DNA of 64,000 nt, from positions 155,995 to 219,994 of the forward strand of contig JBMYRB010000004.1 in assembly GCA_049601915.1 (NCBI GenBank), written 5' to 3'. Of the stretch, positions 1 through 9,288 are shown piece after piece (the stretch's first letter is position 1; each line of letters starts with the position of its first letter). Below the pieces are notes generated by a model, which was not told the DNA's origin, ran no database searches, and saw only the letters and a program-made list of their open reading frames with translations. A program made the position numbers and the translations under genes. The DNA comes from UBA8079 sp049601915 (GTDB taxonomy: Bacteria; Pseudomonadota; Alphaproteobacteria; UBA6615).

Positions 1-509
1 TGGCGTTCTTCGGGCTCGTCCTGGCGCTCGACATCCAGGGCGCCGCGGCACTCGATCTTCGGGGTGTCGGCCTCGCCGCGATGGCCGCGCTGGGGCTGAC
101 GACCGTAATCATCCTCAACAACCGGCTGGTGGGCGATGGGGATTCCCAGCCAGTAACGTTCCACATGATGCTGTCCGCCTCCATCATATTCGCGGTTGTC
201 ACCTGGATCGCCGGTGACTACGCCCTGCCCGAAACGCTGGCAGGATGGGCAGGTTTCCTCATCGGGCCGAGCGCCTACGCCTTCGCCATCGTGACCGTCT
301 TCGTTGCAATCTCTCTTGCAGGGCCCGCCCCGGCCGCGATGTCGATGAACGTGGAACCGGTGGCGAGCCTGACTTTCGGATTTCTGATCCTCGGCCAGGC
401 GTTGAGTAGCTTACAAATATTCGGCGCCGGTCTGGTCATCGCGGCCGTCGTGTCGCTACGCTTCACCGACATGCGCATCCCCAGCGCCAATATGGAGAAA
501 AAGCCATGA
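1..509 (+). CDS. EamA/DMT-family transporter, C-terminal part (cut by window edge)
   Basis: The frame is open from base 3, so the start lies outside the window. About 169 residues are visible, with hydrophobic segments separated by short loops and the GP.A.AMSMNVEPV stretch typical of the second EamA repeat, where a conserved Glu-Pro lies near the last helices. This suggests an inner-membrane drug/metabolite transporter of unknown substrate. Its TGA stop overlaps the ATG of the next gene by 4 bp, so the two are probably translationally coupled. The family call is firm; substrate and length are not visible. Confidence 0.8.
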   Translation, partial: AFFGLVLALDIQGAAALDLRGVGLAAMAALGLTTVIILNNRLVGDGDSQPVTFHMMLSASIIFAVVTWIAGDYALPETLAGWAGFLIGPSAYAFAIVTVFVAISLAGPAPAAMSMNVEPVASLTFGFLILGQALSSLQIFGAGLVIAAVVSLRFTDMRIPSANMEKKP

Positions 510-991
510 CTGATCTGCTTGAACACACCGGCGCCATCGCCGAATTGTTGAAGGATCGCGGCGAGACCGTCGCGGTCGCCGAGACATCTGCCGGCGGTCT
601 GGTCTCAGCCCAGCTTCTCGCGGTACCAGGCGCATCAGCATATTTTCTGGGTGGTGGTGTGCTCTACACCGGCGAATCCCGCCTGGGATTGGCGGGTATC
701 ACCGATGAGGACATGGCGGGTATTCGCTCCAGCAGCGAGCCTTTCGCGCAGCTTTTGGCAGAGACATTACGCGTGCGCCTGGGGGCAACATGGGGGCTTG
801 CAGAGACCGGAGCGGCCGGTCCCACCGGCAATCGATATGGCGATGATGCGGGGCATACGTGCGTCGCCGTCTCCGGGCCTTTGTCCAAAGTAGCGACGAT
901 TGAAACGGAAAATGGCGACCGAAGCGCCAATATGTGGCGGTTTTCTGCGGAAGCGCTCGCTTTGTTTATGCTATGTCTGAATGAATCTTAA
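506..991 (+). CDS. CinA C-terminal domain protein (nicotinamide-nucleotide amidase type)
   Basis: A 161-residue protein consisting only of the CinA C-terminal domain. The ETSAGGLVSAQLL stretch near residue 27 and the GGGVLYT segment are characteristic. In Escherichia coli the equivalent stand-alone protein (PncC) deamidates NMN to nicotinate mononucleotide in the pyridine nucleotide salvage cycle. The other half of CinA, the MoaB/Mog-like domain, is encoded separately about 9 kb away at 9603-10385 on the opposite strand. The ATG overlaps the upstream transporter stop. The enzyme activity is inferred from the family. Confidence 0.85.
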   Translation: MTDLLEHTGAIAELLKDRGETVAVAETSAGGLVSAQLLAVPGASAYFLGGGVLYTGESRLGLAGITDEDMAGIRSSSEPFAQLLAETLRVRLGATWGLAETGAAGPTGNRYGDDAGHTCVAVSGPLSKVATIETENGDRSANMWRFSAEALALFMLCLNES

Positions 992-1147
992 TCTGCATAT
1001 CTTGGTACCTAACGGGTTGGATTAATTTTCTACTTTGGTAAAATCTCCGCGATCGGGCAAAACTGGTCGGGGGAGCATGTGAGCGGGGGCCGTGTAAAGG
1101 CGTTCCCTAACATCGACCGGAATGAAATTCACAAGGGGATCCTTAGG

Positions 1148-2020
1148 ATGACCAAAAAGGCATTACTCGCTGCCGCGGCAATGATCGCACTTACAGCGTG
1201 TGCGGGGCAGGAACTGAGCAAGGCGCAGAAGACAGCGGCTGACAGTACAGAATTCGACAACGCGCTGGCGTCAGGCTATCTGCGGCTGGCTCAGGCGGAA
1301 TACGCCGAAGGCGACTATACGGACTCGGACTACTTCGCACTCCAGTCCATGGCCGCGGCGAATCCCCTTAAGGTTGTTGACCTTCCGAAGGTCAATGCGC
1401 GCAAACTGCCCAAAGCCGACGCGATCTATGTCGCCGTGGCACGTCAGGAACTCGCCGATGTTCTGGAGGCCGGCGCCCGTGTGAAGGCGCCGCAGCTCGC
1501 AGCGACAGCCCAGGTGGCATACGAGTGCTGGACCCAAGAACTCGAAGAGAACAACCATCCGCCGCACATCGAAGCATGTCGCGACCAGCTCGACGGGCTG
1601 ATCCCGGCGCTGCGCAACGCCACCGCCGTTGCCGAAGCCGCACCGGCGAAGAAGGCCAAACCGCCGAAGAAGTCCAAGCCGCCGAAGGGCAAAACCTTCG
1701 TCGTGATGTTCCCGACGGGTGGTGCCAAGCTCGATGCGGCGGCGAATGCGGTTCTGACCGACGCGGTTAAGTATTCCGCCAACTTCAGCCCGGTTCAGGT
1801 CGTCGTCAGCGGCTACACCGACACCATCGGCAGTGCTGCCAGCAACGACGCGCTGTCGAAACGACGCGCCGCAGTGGTCGCCGCCGCTCTTCGTATCCGC
1901 GGAATCTCGCGCAATAACATGAAGATGAACGGCTACGGCGAAGAGTTCCTCGCCAAGCGCACCGCAGACGGTGTTGCCGAAGCCAAGAACCGTCGCGTTG
2001 AGGTTTCTGTCGCGCCGTAA
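1148..2020 (+). CDS. OmpA-family lipoprotein
   Basis: Starting at ATG 1148 the 290-residue product has a short signal peptide ending in the lipobox LTAC (Cys about residue 18), so it should be lipidated and placed in the outer membrane facing the periplasm. An alpha-helical N-terminal region is followed by a Lys/Pro-rich linker (PPKKSKPPKGK, near residue 180) and a C-terminal OmpA peptidoglycan-binding domain with the typical SGYTDTIG and RRVEV motifs. An in-frame GTG at 1079 would bury the signal peptide and is rejected. It probably tethers the envelope. A strong hairpin terminator follows. Confidence 0.88.
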   Translation: MTKKALLAAAAMIALTACAGQELSKAQKTAADSTEFDNALASGYLRLAQAEYAEGDYTDSDYFALQSMAAANPLKVVDLPKVNARKLPKADAIYVAVARQELADVLEAGARVKAPQLAATAQVAYECWTQELEENNHPPHIEACRDQLDGLIPALRNATAVAEAAPAKKAKPPKKSKPPKGKTFVVMFPTGGAKLDAAANAVLTDAVKYSANFSPVQVVVSGYTDTIGSAASNDALSKRRAAVVAAALRIRGISRNNMKMNGYGEEFLAKRTADGVAEAKNRRVEVSVAP

Positions 2021-2038
2021 GCGACATTGATACCGAAT

Positions 2039-2075
2039 AAAAAAGGGCGTCGGGAGCTGCCGGCGCCCTTTTTCT
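2039..2075 (+). terminator. Rho-independent terminator after the OmpA-like gene
   Basis: An A-rich run leads into a GC-rich inverted repeat (AAAAAGGGCG paired with CGCCCTTTTT, with an inner CGG/CCG pair), followed by a T-rich tail. It lies 20 bp after the TAA stop of the lipoprotein gene. Confidence 0.85.
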
Positions 2076-2123
2076 TTCCTGATACAGAGGCTGGACCGAC
2101 GTGATGGAACGACTGACGGCACC

Positions 2124-3344
2124 ATGATCACAGCCCCCCCCCGGGCACCCTCCATGCCTCTCTTGTTCGCGATGATGTTCGCGAGCCAGCTTGCCACCAC
2201 AATCTTCCTGCCCGGCCTCCCCGGAATCGCCGAGGATTTGCACGCGACCCTTTCGGCCGCGCAGATGATGCTTCCCGCCTATCTGGGCGCCTTCGCGATC
2301 GCCCAGCTTGCCGTTGGCCCGTTATCCGATGCTTTCGGGCGCCGGCGCGTGATCATCGGCGGGCTTGGATTGTTCAGTCTGACAAGTCTCATGGCAGCAT
2401 TGGCACCCAATATCGAGATGCTGCTCGCCGCGCGTGCCCTGCAAGCCAGCGGCGCCTGCGCGACCATGGTCGTCGCCCGTGCCATCATCCGCGACACCAC
2501 CCAGGGGGCCGCAGCGACGCGCGCGATGAGCGCCCTCGCCATCGCCATGGCCGTCGGTCCGTCCGCCGCGCCATTCATAGGCGGACATCTCGTCACCTGG
2601 TTCAACTGGCGGGCCACATTCTTTTTCACCGCGTTGATCAGCGCGATCACGACACTGGGTGTACTTCGCTATCTGGAGGAAACGCTCCCTACCGACCGGC
2701 GCCGCGCCGTGCGGTTGGGTGGGCAGTTCGTGATCTACCTCAGGCTGTTCGGGAAACCTGTCTTCGTCGGCTACAGCCTGATCGTCTCATTCGCGAGCGG
2801 CGCCATGCAGGCCTTTCTGGCTGCCTCGCCCATCATCCTGATTTTGCAGATGGGCATGCCGCCCGCCATATACGGTTTCTGCGTCATGCTGATGCCGCTC
2901 ATCTACATCGTCGGCAGCTATCTGGCCGGGCGGCTGACCCTGTTGATACCGATCGACAGCATCGTCCTGATCGGCGCGTTCGCAAGCGCCGGGGGCGGCT
3001 TGCTGCAACTGGGATTCGGTCTCAGGCTCGCGCCCTTTGACATCTCGCCAATGCATATCCTTTTGGCGTTCGCCATTTCCAACATGGGCACGGGCCTCGT
3101 GCTCGCCCCCTGCTATTCACGAGCCCTCGATACAGTCTCGCCCTCCTACGCGGGCGCCGCCTCGGCGCTGAGCGGCTTCATTCATATGGGCTGGGCATTC
3201 GCGATCACATTGACCGTGGCGAGCGTCGCGCATGAGACGTCCCTGCCCTTCGGGGTCGCACAGATGACGACGACCGGGCTCAGCCTGACGGCGGCACTAA
3301 TTCTCATCTTCGTTTACAAGCGCCGCACTCACACAGGTGCGTAG
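2124..3344 (+). CDS. MFS drug-efflux transporter, Bcr/CflA type
   Basis: A 406-residue polytopic membrane protein with about 12 hydrophobic segments. The GPLSDAFGRRRVI loop between helices 2 and 3 is the MFS signature, and the overall pattern fits the DHA1 Bcr/CflA group of proton-coupled exporters. ATG 2124 is used; an ATG at 2154 is an alternative. The 3' end overlaps the convergent RidA gene by 16 bp. The substrate cannot be read from sequence. Confidence 0.85.
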   Translation: MITAPPRAPSMPLLFAMMFASQLATTIFLPGLPGIAEDLHATLSAAQMMLPAYLGAFAIAQLAVGPLSDAFGRRRVIIGGLGLFSLTSLMAALAPNIEMLLAARALQASGACATMVVARAIIRDTTQGAAATRAMSALAIAMAVGPSAAPFIGGHLVTWFNWRATFFFTALISAITTLGVLRYLEETLPTDRRRAVRLGGQFVIYLRLFGKPVFVGYSLIVSFASGAMQAFLAASPIILILQMGMPPAIYGFCVMLMPLIYIVGSYLAGRLTLLIPIDSIVLIGAFASAGGGLLQLGFGLRLAPFDISPMHILLAFAISNMGTGLVLAPCYSRALDTVSPSYAGAASALSGFIHMGWAFAITLTVASVAHETSLPFGVAQMTTTGLSLTAALILIFVYKRRTHTGA

Positions 3345-3733
3345 AAGGTGCCTTCAACTTCGAAGATATCGTCTTGGTTCAGGGCCGATACTTCCAGGAT
3401 CGTGCGCGGCGGATAGGGCCCGTCGGACCACATCTCTTCCTGCACCTTGTTCACGATCGGCCGATAACGGTTCATGTCGGTGACATAAACGGTAAGCCTG
3501 ACGGCATCGCCCAACCCGGCACCTTCCGATGCCGCGATGTGGGCCATGTTCACGAAGGCCTGGCGGATGCGGTTCTCATCGCCGTCGACCAAGGTGTTGG
3601 TGGCGGGGTCGATGCCGCGCATGCCGGCGACAAACACATGATCGCCCGCGCGGCTCGCGAGCGACCAGGTGCCCGTCGGCTCGATGGCACCTTGAGGCGC
3701 AAAGTAGCGCACCCGGGGGTCGTGTTCGGTCAT
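3329..3733 (-). CDS. RidA-family protein (enamine/imine deaminase type)
   Basis: A 134-residue YjgF/RidA protein. The family usually hydrolyses reactive enamine/imine intermediates to ketoacids plus ammonia, or acts in related catabolic steps. The start at 3733 is chosen because a GGAG lies about 10 bases upstream and the product length then fits the family; an upstream extension to 3838 overlaps the next gene. The segment LTVYVTDMNRY and the C-terminal FEVEGTFYAPV are family-like. It is followed closely upstream by an amidohydrolase on the same strand, which suggests a role in a degradation pathway. Confidence 0.85.
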   Translation of the reverse strand: MTEHDPRVRYFAPQGAIEPTGTWSLASRAGDHVFVAGMRGIDPATNTLVDGDENRIRQAFVNMAHIAASEGAGLGDAVRLTVYVTDMNRYRPIVNKVQEEMWSDGPYPPRTILEVSALNQDDIFEVEGTFYAPV

Positions 3734-3758
3734 GTCTTTTACTCCAGGTCGCGGCGTT

Positions 3759-4742
3759 CTAGAGGCCGAACACGCGTACGGCGTTATCACCCCGTATCGC
3801 GGTAACTTCATCCGCCGGGCGGCCGTCGACCAGCTCATACAGCTTGGTCATGTCCGCCGGCATCGGCAGGTCGGTGCCGAACATAACCTTTTCCGGCCCC
3901 GCGATATCGATCACCAGCTGCAGCGCCGCCGGGTCATAGACGATCGCGTCGTAGTAGAGCTGGCTGAAATAATCACTCGGCAGCTTAGGGATATCGAACT
4001 TCGCCAGGGTCTCGACGCCGAAGAACATATTCACGCGGCCATTCACGAAGGGGAGGTAGCCGCCGCCATGGCTGGCGATGAGCTTGATGTCCGAATAACG
4101 CTCGAAGAACCCGTCGATGGCCATCCGCGCCAGCGCGATGGTGGTGTCGTACATGAACCCTGCCGCCGGCATCAGGATGCGCTCGAAGCCGAAGTTGACG
4201 TCCTTGGCTCCTAGGGGCGCGGTCGGATGGACGAGCACCGGGAAGGCGCGCTTGTTCAGCGCCTCCCAGACCGGCGCGAACAGCGGATCAATGAGGTGCC
4301 GCTGGCCAATATGGGCCACGCACATGACCCCCACCGCGCCGAGTTCGATGCAGCGTTCGAGTTCCGCCAGCGCGGCATCGGGATACTCCCACGGGAGCGA
4401 CGCAAACCAGCGGATGCGATCGGGATAGGCCGTCTGCCCGGCCGCCATCTCGTCGTTGGCAATCCGCGCGGTCGCGACGCTGACGGCCTCGTCGCCGAAA
4501 TGCACATTGGGCGATGTCAGCGAGACGATGGAGATATCGATGCCGAGACGGTCCATCATCTCGACACGCTTGTCATAGTCGAACGCCTCGACCTCGAGCG
4601 CGCAGGCCGGAGTGCCGTATTCGACCAGATAGTTACGCTGGTCTTCCATGTCCGCAATCTCGTAGGCGGGCGCGCCATGTTTCTTGATCATGTCGAGCCA
4701 GCCGTCGCCGAACATGTGGGTGTGGATATCAATCGTGGGCAT
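3759..4742 (-). CDS. Amidohydrolase family 2 protein (ACMSD-like decarboxylase/hydrolase)
   Basis: A 327-residue metal-dependent TIM-barrel hydrolase. Metal ligands expected for the amidohydrolase-2 family are visible: HTH at residues 7-9, VHP in the middle, ASHGGG, and FGTD near the C-terminus. Relatives include aminocarboxymuconate-semialdehyde decarboxylase and gamma-resorcylate decarboxylase, and various ring-cleavage hydrolases. It lies 25 bp upstream of ridA on the same strand, so the two probably form an operon. The substrate is unknown; decarboxylation of an aromatic or muconate-type compound is an inference. Confidence 0.85.
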   Translation of the reverse strand: MPTIDIHTHMFGDGWLDMIKKHGAPAYEIADMEDQRNYLVEYGTPACALEVEAFDYDKRVEMMDRLGIDISIVSLTSPNVHFGDEAVSVATARIANDEMAAGQTAYPDRIRWFASLPWEYPDAALAELERCIELGAVGVMCVAHIGQRHLIDPLFAPVWEALNKRAFPVLVHPTAPLGAKDVNFGFERILMPAAGFMYDTTIALARMAIDGFFERYSDIKLIASHGGGYLPFVNGRVNMFFGVETLAKFDIPKLPSDYFSQLYYDAIVYDPAALQLVIDIAGPEKVMFGTDLPMPADMTKLYELVDGRPADEVTAIRGDNAVRVFGL

Positions 4743-4923
4743 GGTGCAAGGATTCCGACTTGGGGTTCAAACGAACAGGTTCAGATGAAAATAGGCTGTC
4801 TGGTGACGATTGTCAGGGCCGTGTACGTAACCTGGATCGCGTTCAGGCAATGAGACGCGAAACTTATCGATAAGTCGTTGGTTGCCGCCATTGTTAAGTT
4901 CTACCCCAACTTGGGAGAACAGC

Positions 4924-5916
4924 ATGATACCGGCAGACGAGACGTTCGACGGCACATGGCCTCATGCGCCGCATTTCTTCGAAGGCAATGGCTTTTGTCA
5001 GCACTATATCGATGTGGACAACGCGCCCGAGGGCACGGATGACGTCATCATCCCCCTCCATGGTGAACCGGCCTAGGGTTATCTCTACCGGAACTTCATT
5101 CCCCGGTTGAGCAAGGTCGGCCGGGTCATCGTGCCGGACCATATGGGCTTCAGCAAAAGCAAGACCCCGCAGGACCGCGACTACTCGATCCGCAATCATG
5201 CCGACAATCTGGAGCGGCTGCTGCTCGATCTGGATGTGCGGAACATCACCTTCATCATGCAGGATTGGGGCAGCTCGATCGGCATCAGCTTTGCGCTGCG
5301 CCACCCCGACCGCGTCAAATGCCTGGCGATCTGCAACACCTACGCGCCCTGGTCCGCCGAGCCGATGGACGCCACCTTCCCGACCGAACATCATAAATGG
5401 TTCAACTCGACCCAGACCCACGAGTTCGAGCCCACCCTGTCCCATCTCGGCGCGACCATCCTGTCGGTGATGAAGCGTGTCGGCTTCAAGAACGCCGATC
5501 ATGTGGACGAAACCTGAGTCCGTGCCTTCTCCGGCCCCTTCCCCACGGCGGAATCCTGCCGCGACGCGCTGGCCTTCCCGCGTGCGATCGCCAACCCGGA
5601 CAAATTCGGATTCTTCGAGGAGATGGCCGAGAAACACGATATCAATGTGCTCAAGACCATTCCCGCCATGTGAATCATCGGCGAGGAAGACCGGGCCATG
5701 CCGCCCCATTGGGTGAAGTTCCGCTTCAAGAGCTTCTGGCCGAACGGACCGCTTATTTCCCTGCGGGTGGTTGAGCACTATCTTCAGGAAGATGCGCCGG
5801 AGACCGTATCTGCCCTTGTGGAACAGTTCATACAGATGAACAATCCACCGACCGATTTTACCGAGCCCAAGCGAATCTGGAATCACACCAGACTCTGGGC
5901 GGACGACCAAGCATAG
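4924..5916 (+). pseudogene. Haloalkane-dehalogenase-like alpha/beta hydrolase with three in-frame stops
   Basis: One continuous frame of 331 codons encodes a haloalkane-dehalogenase-like protein: HGEPA near the oxyanion hole, VPDHMGFSKS, and the nucleophile elbow QDWGSS. It is interrupted by TAG at 5074-5076, TGA at 5515-5517 and TGA at 5671-5673, with no frameshift. Each stop sits where relatives plausibly have Trp (for example HGEP.W.YLYR), and nine or so other Trp codons remain intact. This looks like a recently inactivated gene, or one with sequence errors. It lies just before a CMD-family gene and divergent from the amidohydrolase. Confidence 0.8.
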
Positions 5917-5927
5917 AGGGGCAGAAA

Positions 5928-6611
5928 ATGTCGCGTGTACCGAACATCAATCCGGAGAATGCGCCGGATGAGCTCAAGCATTTCTATGACGCCGTGACCG
6001 GGCTCGTCGGCCGGGTCCCGAATGCCTATCGCACCATGGCCCACGCGCCCTATCTGGCGATGCTCTACCTGCCCTTCCAGGCCGCTAACCAGCGCGAATG
6101 GCCGGGCGTGCACCTGTCGTCGAAGCTCAAGGAAATGGTTATCATCAAGACCAGCCACCTCAATGGCTGTGACTATTGCTACGCCCACAACACCGCGCTG
6201 GGCGAGGCTGCCGGCATCTCCCACGACCAGGTGATCGCCATCTCGTCAGACGACTACCTGACGTCGGCACTGTTCGACGAACGCGAGCGCGCCGCGATCG
6301 AATGGGCCGAGCACATGACCAAGAACACGGCGGCCACACGCGACGACGTGTTCGAACGGGTCGAGGCACAGTTCGACTCCGCCGAAATCATCGAACTGAC
6401 TCTGATCTGTGCAATGTTCAACATGATTAACCGCTTCAACGATTCCCTAAAGCTGCCCATCGAGGTTCAGCCCGAGGTGAACAAGATCCGGGGTTCGGTC
6501 CGTATCGACCCGGCCAACATCAAGGCCTATCTGCACTGGCTGGCCGACAACTGGCCCGATGAATTCGACGACCTAAACGAACGCGCGCGGGCCGCGGCAG
6601 ATGCGGCGTGA
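5928..6611 (+). CDS. Carboxymuconolactone decarboxylase (CMD) family protein
   Basis: A 227-residue AhpD/CMD-fold protein. The redox motif is visible as NGCDYCYAHN around residue 83, giving a CxxC followed by His, as in AhpD-like peroxidases. Such proteins reduce peroxides or act in ring-cleavage pathways; which applies here is not visible. The gene starts 11 bp after the broken dehalogenase-like gene on the same strand. It aligns over its full length with the UGA-containing CMD gene at 20062-20742, and this alignment shows which residue the UGA replaces. Confidence 0.85.
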   Translation: MSRVPNINPENAPDELKHFYDAVTGLVGRVPNAYRTMAHAPYLAMLYLPFQAANQREWPGVHLSSKLKEMVIIKTSHLNGCDYCYAHNTALGEAAGISHDQVIAISSDDYLTSALFDERERAAIEWAEHMTKNTAATRDDVFERVEAQFDSAEIIELTLICAMFNMINRFNDSLKLPIEVQPEVNKIRGSVRIDPANIKAYLHWLADNWPDEFDDLNERARAAADAA

Positions 6612-6644
6612 TCCCCCACGGAGTAGCGTATCAGCAGAAGGAAA

Positions 6645-6731
6645 TGGTGCGGGCGGCCGGACTTGAACCGGCAAGGCCGCGAGGCCGAGGAATTTTAAGT
6701 CCCTTGTGTTTACCATTTTCACCACGCCCGC
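6645..6731 (-). tRNA. tRNA-Leu(UAA)
   Basis: 87 nt read on the minus strand. The acceptor stem GCGGGCG pairs with CGCCCGC, the anticodon loop is CTTAAAA with anticodon TAA, a long variable arm is present, the T arm is GCCGG-TTCAAGT-CCGGC, and the CCA end is encoded. It is intact and forms the left boundary of the AT-rich island. A degraded copy of its 5' half lies at 9289-9340 in the same orientation. Confidence 0.93.
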
Positions 6732-7089
6732 AATACTTAAACCCTCGTTTTCCACCGTTTAATAAATTTCACCTATCGATTATACGACCTATTTTTACAC
6801 TCATTTTTATATTGCACAACAGAAGTTTCATAGACATATGCTGAGAGATTATTTGAACCCTCCAAATGGGCGCTGTGTTAAACCCCTTACACGGATTCGA
6901 TCAGTCGTTTTTAATCACGTTTTGAACATTTTTTCAATTTTTGTATGCGTCTTATATAAACTTTTCTATTTACATCTGTTTTGTGTCTTCGTTCCTACAA
7001 CGTAATTTTTTTTCTTCATGTCCAATCCTGTATAATCCCTTATTACTTCTTTTTACAGCTTCATTACTAACTCTTTTTTATATACTTGT
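6732..7089. other. AT-rich non-coding stretch upstream of the tRNA-Leu
   Basis: 358 bases with very high A+T and no convincing reading frame on either strand. On the minus strand a GTATAAT at about 6779-6785, some 48 bases before the tRNA-Leu 5' end, could serve as a -10 element, but I see no good -35 hexamer. Confidence 0.5.
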
Positions 7090-8784
7090 TCAGTTTTTGA
7101 CGGCTTCTTTAAGTCGCACTAATCTCGCAAAATCAACTGCTGCAATATTCTCATTTGCGCTGAAATGATGAGTAGAAATAATGGATTCTTTAAATTCGGC
7201 CTCAATATCGGATACTTCATTTTCGACATAATGTTTTCTTGAAAGAACCTCTATATGATTAACCTTAAAGCTCTTTCCATAGTGCCTCTGTCCATGTACT
7301 TGATTAATTCTATAAAATTCACCATTGTGTCTAAAAAATCCACCATTGCGCCCCTTGAGTGAATTAATTATTACAGGATTTCCGCTTTCAATCGGGCGCC
7401 AATTACCTTTCTTAAAGTCTTCCGAATAAAATATATGTAGCTCCGATTGATGGTCACCAATTTTAGCACTGCAGATATTGGTTAGCATAAACCAAAGATT
7501 TTCGTTTTTAATAATCATTGTGTCCGCAGCATCTACATCCGACATTAACTGCTGTTTAAATTCCCATTTAAATGGGAATTCTGTACTTTTATAAAGCCTT
7601 ATATCACCATTGTTAGACGTTTCCGGAATCATGTAAATATCGCCAGCATCCTTGAATACAAAAGGAAAAGAAAGATGGAATTTTTCCTCTAGAACAACTC
7701 CTAATAATTCATACTTTTGTTCATCTACTTTAATTACGGAAATACGGCCCTTCATGTCGTTAAAAAACAAATCTTCAACAAATATAAAGTTATCACCATT
7801 ATATTCGATAACGAAGGGATCTGCTAGAAATCTTCCTTTTGGATTTTTTATTTCTTTGTACCGACACAAAGACTTACTGAATCGATCATGATAGCAATAC
7901 GCTACTGACCATCTGGCTACCTTATGTGTTAATATTTTATCTATTATTCTAACAAACACTTTTGATAGTAATATTTTTAGTAAATACCTAAATAGAACAA
8001 TACTAGAATCTATTTCGTAAAGTTTATTTCCATGTAGCCTCACACCCTCGGACGGAGGTAGAGAACGATTCTTAGCTAGATTTATCAGTAGCTGAATCAT
8101 AAAAATATTCGATTTAGCGAGCAGTTGAGCATCGTTTTGAAGCCAAGAGTTGCAGGTCATTAAGTTTCCCCTAAAAAGAACTTCTCCACCATCCAACTCT
8201 TGTTTTAGCTTTTGAATTATAAATCCGCTGCTAGGTTCTCTGTTTAACACTTCCCAAAACCCACTAGGGCCAGACCGATTTGTTCTGTTATCACCATGAT
8301 AGAATGAAATTACGCCAAACTTAGATATATCTAATATTTTGCCTCTTAAAATCCCTGAACCACACCCTATTATGCAGTCTAAATAGCAGTCATCGATTAA
8401 GGTAATATCGTCTTCTTTCATATCTAAAAAAATCTCTGACTTAGACCATTTTCCATTTACATAAACAACTTTGCAGTCATCCAGGTTTTTTATTTTTTTA
8501 TTGTTACGGTATCCTGGATATCTTTTTCTCGCGTTTTTTAACTCTAGAGTTGAGATAATTCCGATAAGAATCGATCTAAGCAAGGTGCTAATATTTTTTA
8601 TAGGGTCTTTGTGAATTTTTGATGCAACCTTTCTTAAAGCGCATCTTTGGTTTTTTTCTTTATACCCAGTGATTAAAATGGGATTATCGAAATATTGGCT
8701 TTCATTCACAAAATCAATCAACTCATTGATCTGGTGAGATGGTGATAAGTCGTCAATTAGAAAACCGACACGAAGCTTTTTCAT
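7090..8784 (-). CDS. Formyltransferase-like / GINT1-type beta-propeller protein (putative glycan-modifying enzyme)
   Basis: A 564-residue AT-rich gene. Residues about 130-250 resemble the formyltransferase fold, with GVISFYHGDNR, GPSGFWEV and LDGGEVLFRG matching the pattern seen in methionyl-tRNA formyltransferases. Residues about 310-540 resemble the beta-propeller domain annotated as glucosamine inositolphosphorylceramide transferase 1 N-terminal, with FLADPFVIEY and IYMIPETS. Proteins with this architecture usually occur among surface-polysaccharide genes. Base composition, codon use and the flanking tRNA copies all indicate horizontal transfer. The exact reaction is unknown. Confidence 0.75.
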   Translation of the reverse strand: MKKLRVGFLIDDLSPSHQINELIDFVNESQYFDNPILITGYKEKNQRCALRKVASKIHKDPIKNISTLLRSILIGIISTLELKNARKRYPGYRNNKKIKNLDDCKVVYVNGKWSKSEIFLDMKEDDITLIDDCYLDCIIGCGSGILRGKILDISKFGVISFYHGDNRTNRSGPSGFWEVLNREPSSGFIIQKLKQELDGGEVLFRGNLMTCNSWLQNDAQLLAKSNIFMIQLLINLAKNRSLPPSEGVRLHGNKLYEIDSSIVLFRYLLKILLSKVFVRIIDKILTHKVARWSVAYCYHDRFSKSLCRYKEIKNPKGRFLADPFVIEYNGDNFIFVEDLFFNDMKGRISVIKVDEQKYELLGVVLEEKFHLSFPFVFKDAGDIYMIPETSNNGDIRLYKSTEFPFKWEFKQQLMSDVDAADTMIIKNENLWFMLTNICSAKIGDHQSELHIFYSEDFKKGNWRPIESGNPVIINSLKGRNGGFFRHNGEFYRINQVHGQRHYGKSFKVNHIEVLSRKHYVENEVSDIEAEFKESIISTHHFSANENIAAVDFARLVRLKEAVKN

Positions 8785-9288
8785 AATTTCTATCTTTCTT
8801 CGACAAATGAGATTTCTATAATGATAGAAAAATTCTTATGTCTTATTGCTTAGACTTTATATATTTTGAAATAATTATCTTATAATAAACTTAACTGAAC
8901 TTTAATTTCTAGAGTTTATTTCGAGTATGGTGTATTGATAATTTATATAAATAAGCTACGTGGTTAGCAAATTTGCGGATTATCTGCGTGACCCAAGTAG
9001 ATGCCTCGTGTTTAAATCGTCGTTAAGAATACCAAGTAAGGGCCAGCGATGAATATATCCGCAAATCTGACGGAGAAAGACAGCTGTCATATATTTATAT
9101 ATTTGGGTTGGGGCTGTGATTCTTTGGCGGGGGTGGTTCGCTGAAGCAACGGGCAATCCGAGATGCTGGCTTTATGGGTAGCCTTAATCAACACCACTTA
9201 GCGGGTGGAAGTATCACAGGGGTATCATAAAATTGTAAATTGGATTATCGAATGCCACCAGAGCCACGATGGTATTGGGATGCAAAAA
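8785..9288. other. Non-coding right part of the island
   Basis: About 500 bases upstream of the 564-residue gene. The first 150 are AT-rich and probably contain its promoter, but I cannot pick one. The remainder has short open stretches on the plus strand (for example ending at a TAA near 9230) that I do not recognise as gene remnants. Confidence 0.4.

Noticed and set aside
5515..5673. Selenocysteine at the TGA codons of the dehalogenase-like gene
   Set aside because: The gene also has a TAG, the positions match Trp rather than Cys, and they are not redox sites.
6941..7168. 75-codon plus-strand frame in AT-rich DNA next to the island gene
   Set aside because: Chance hydrophobic frame in T-rich sequence that overlaps the 3' end of the 564-residue gene.
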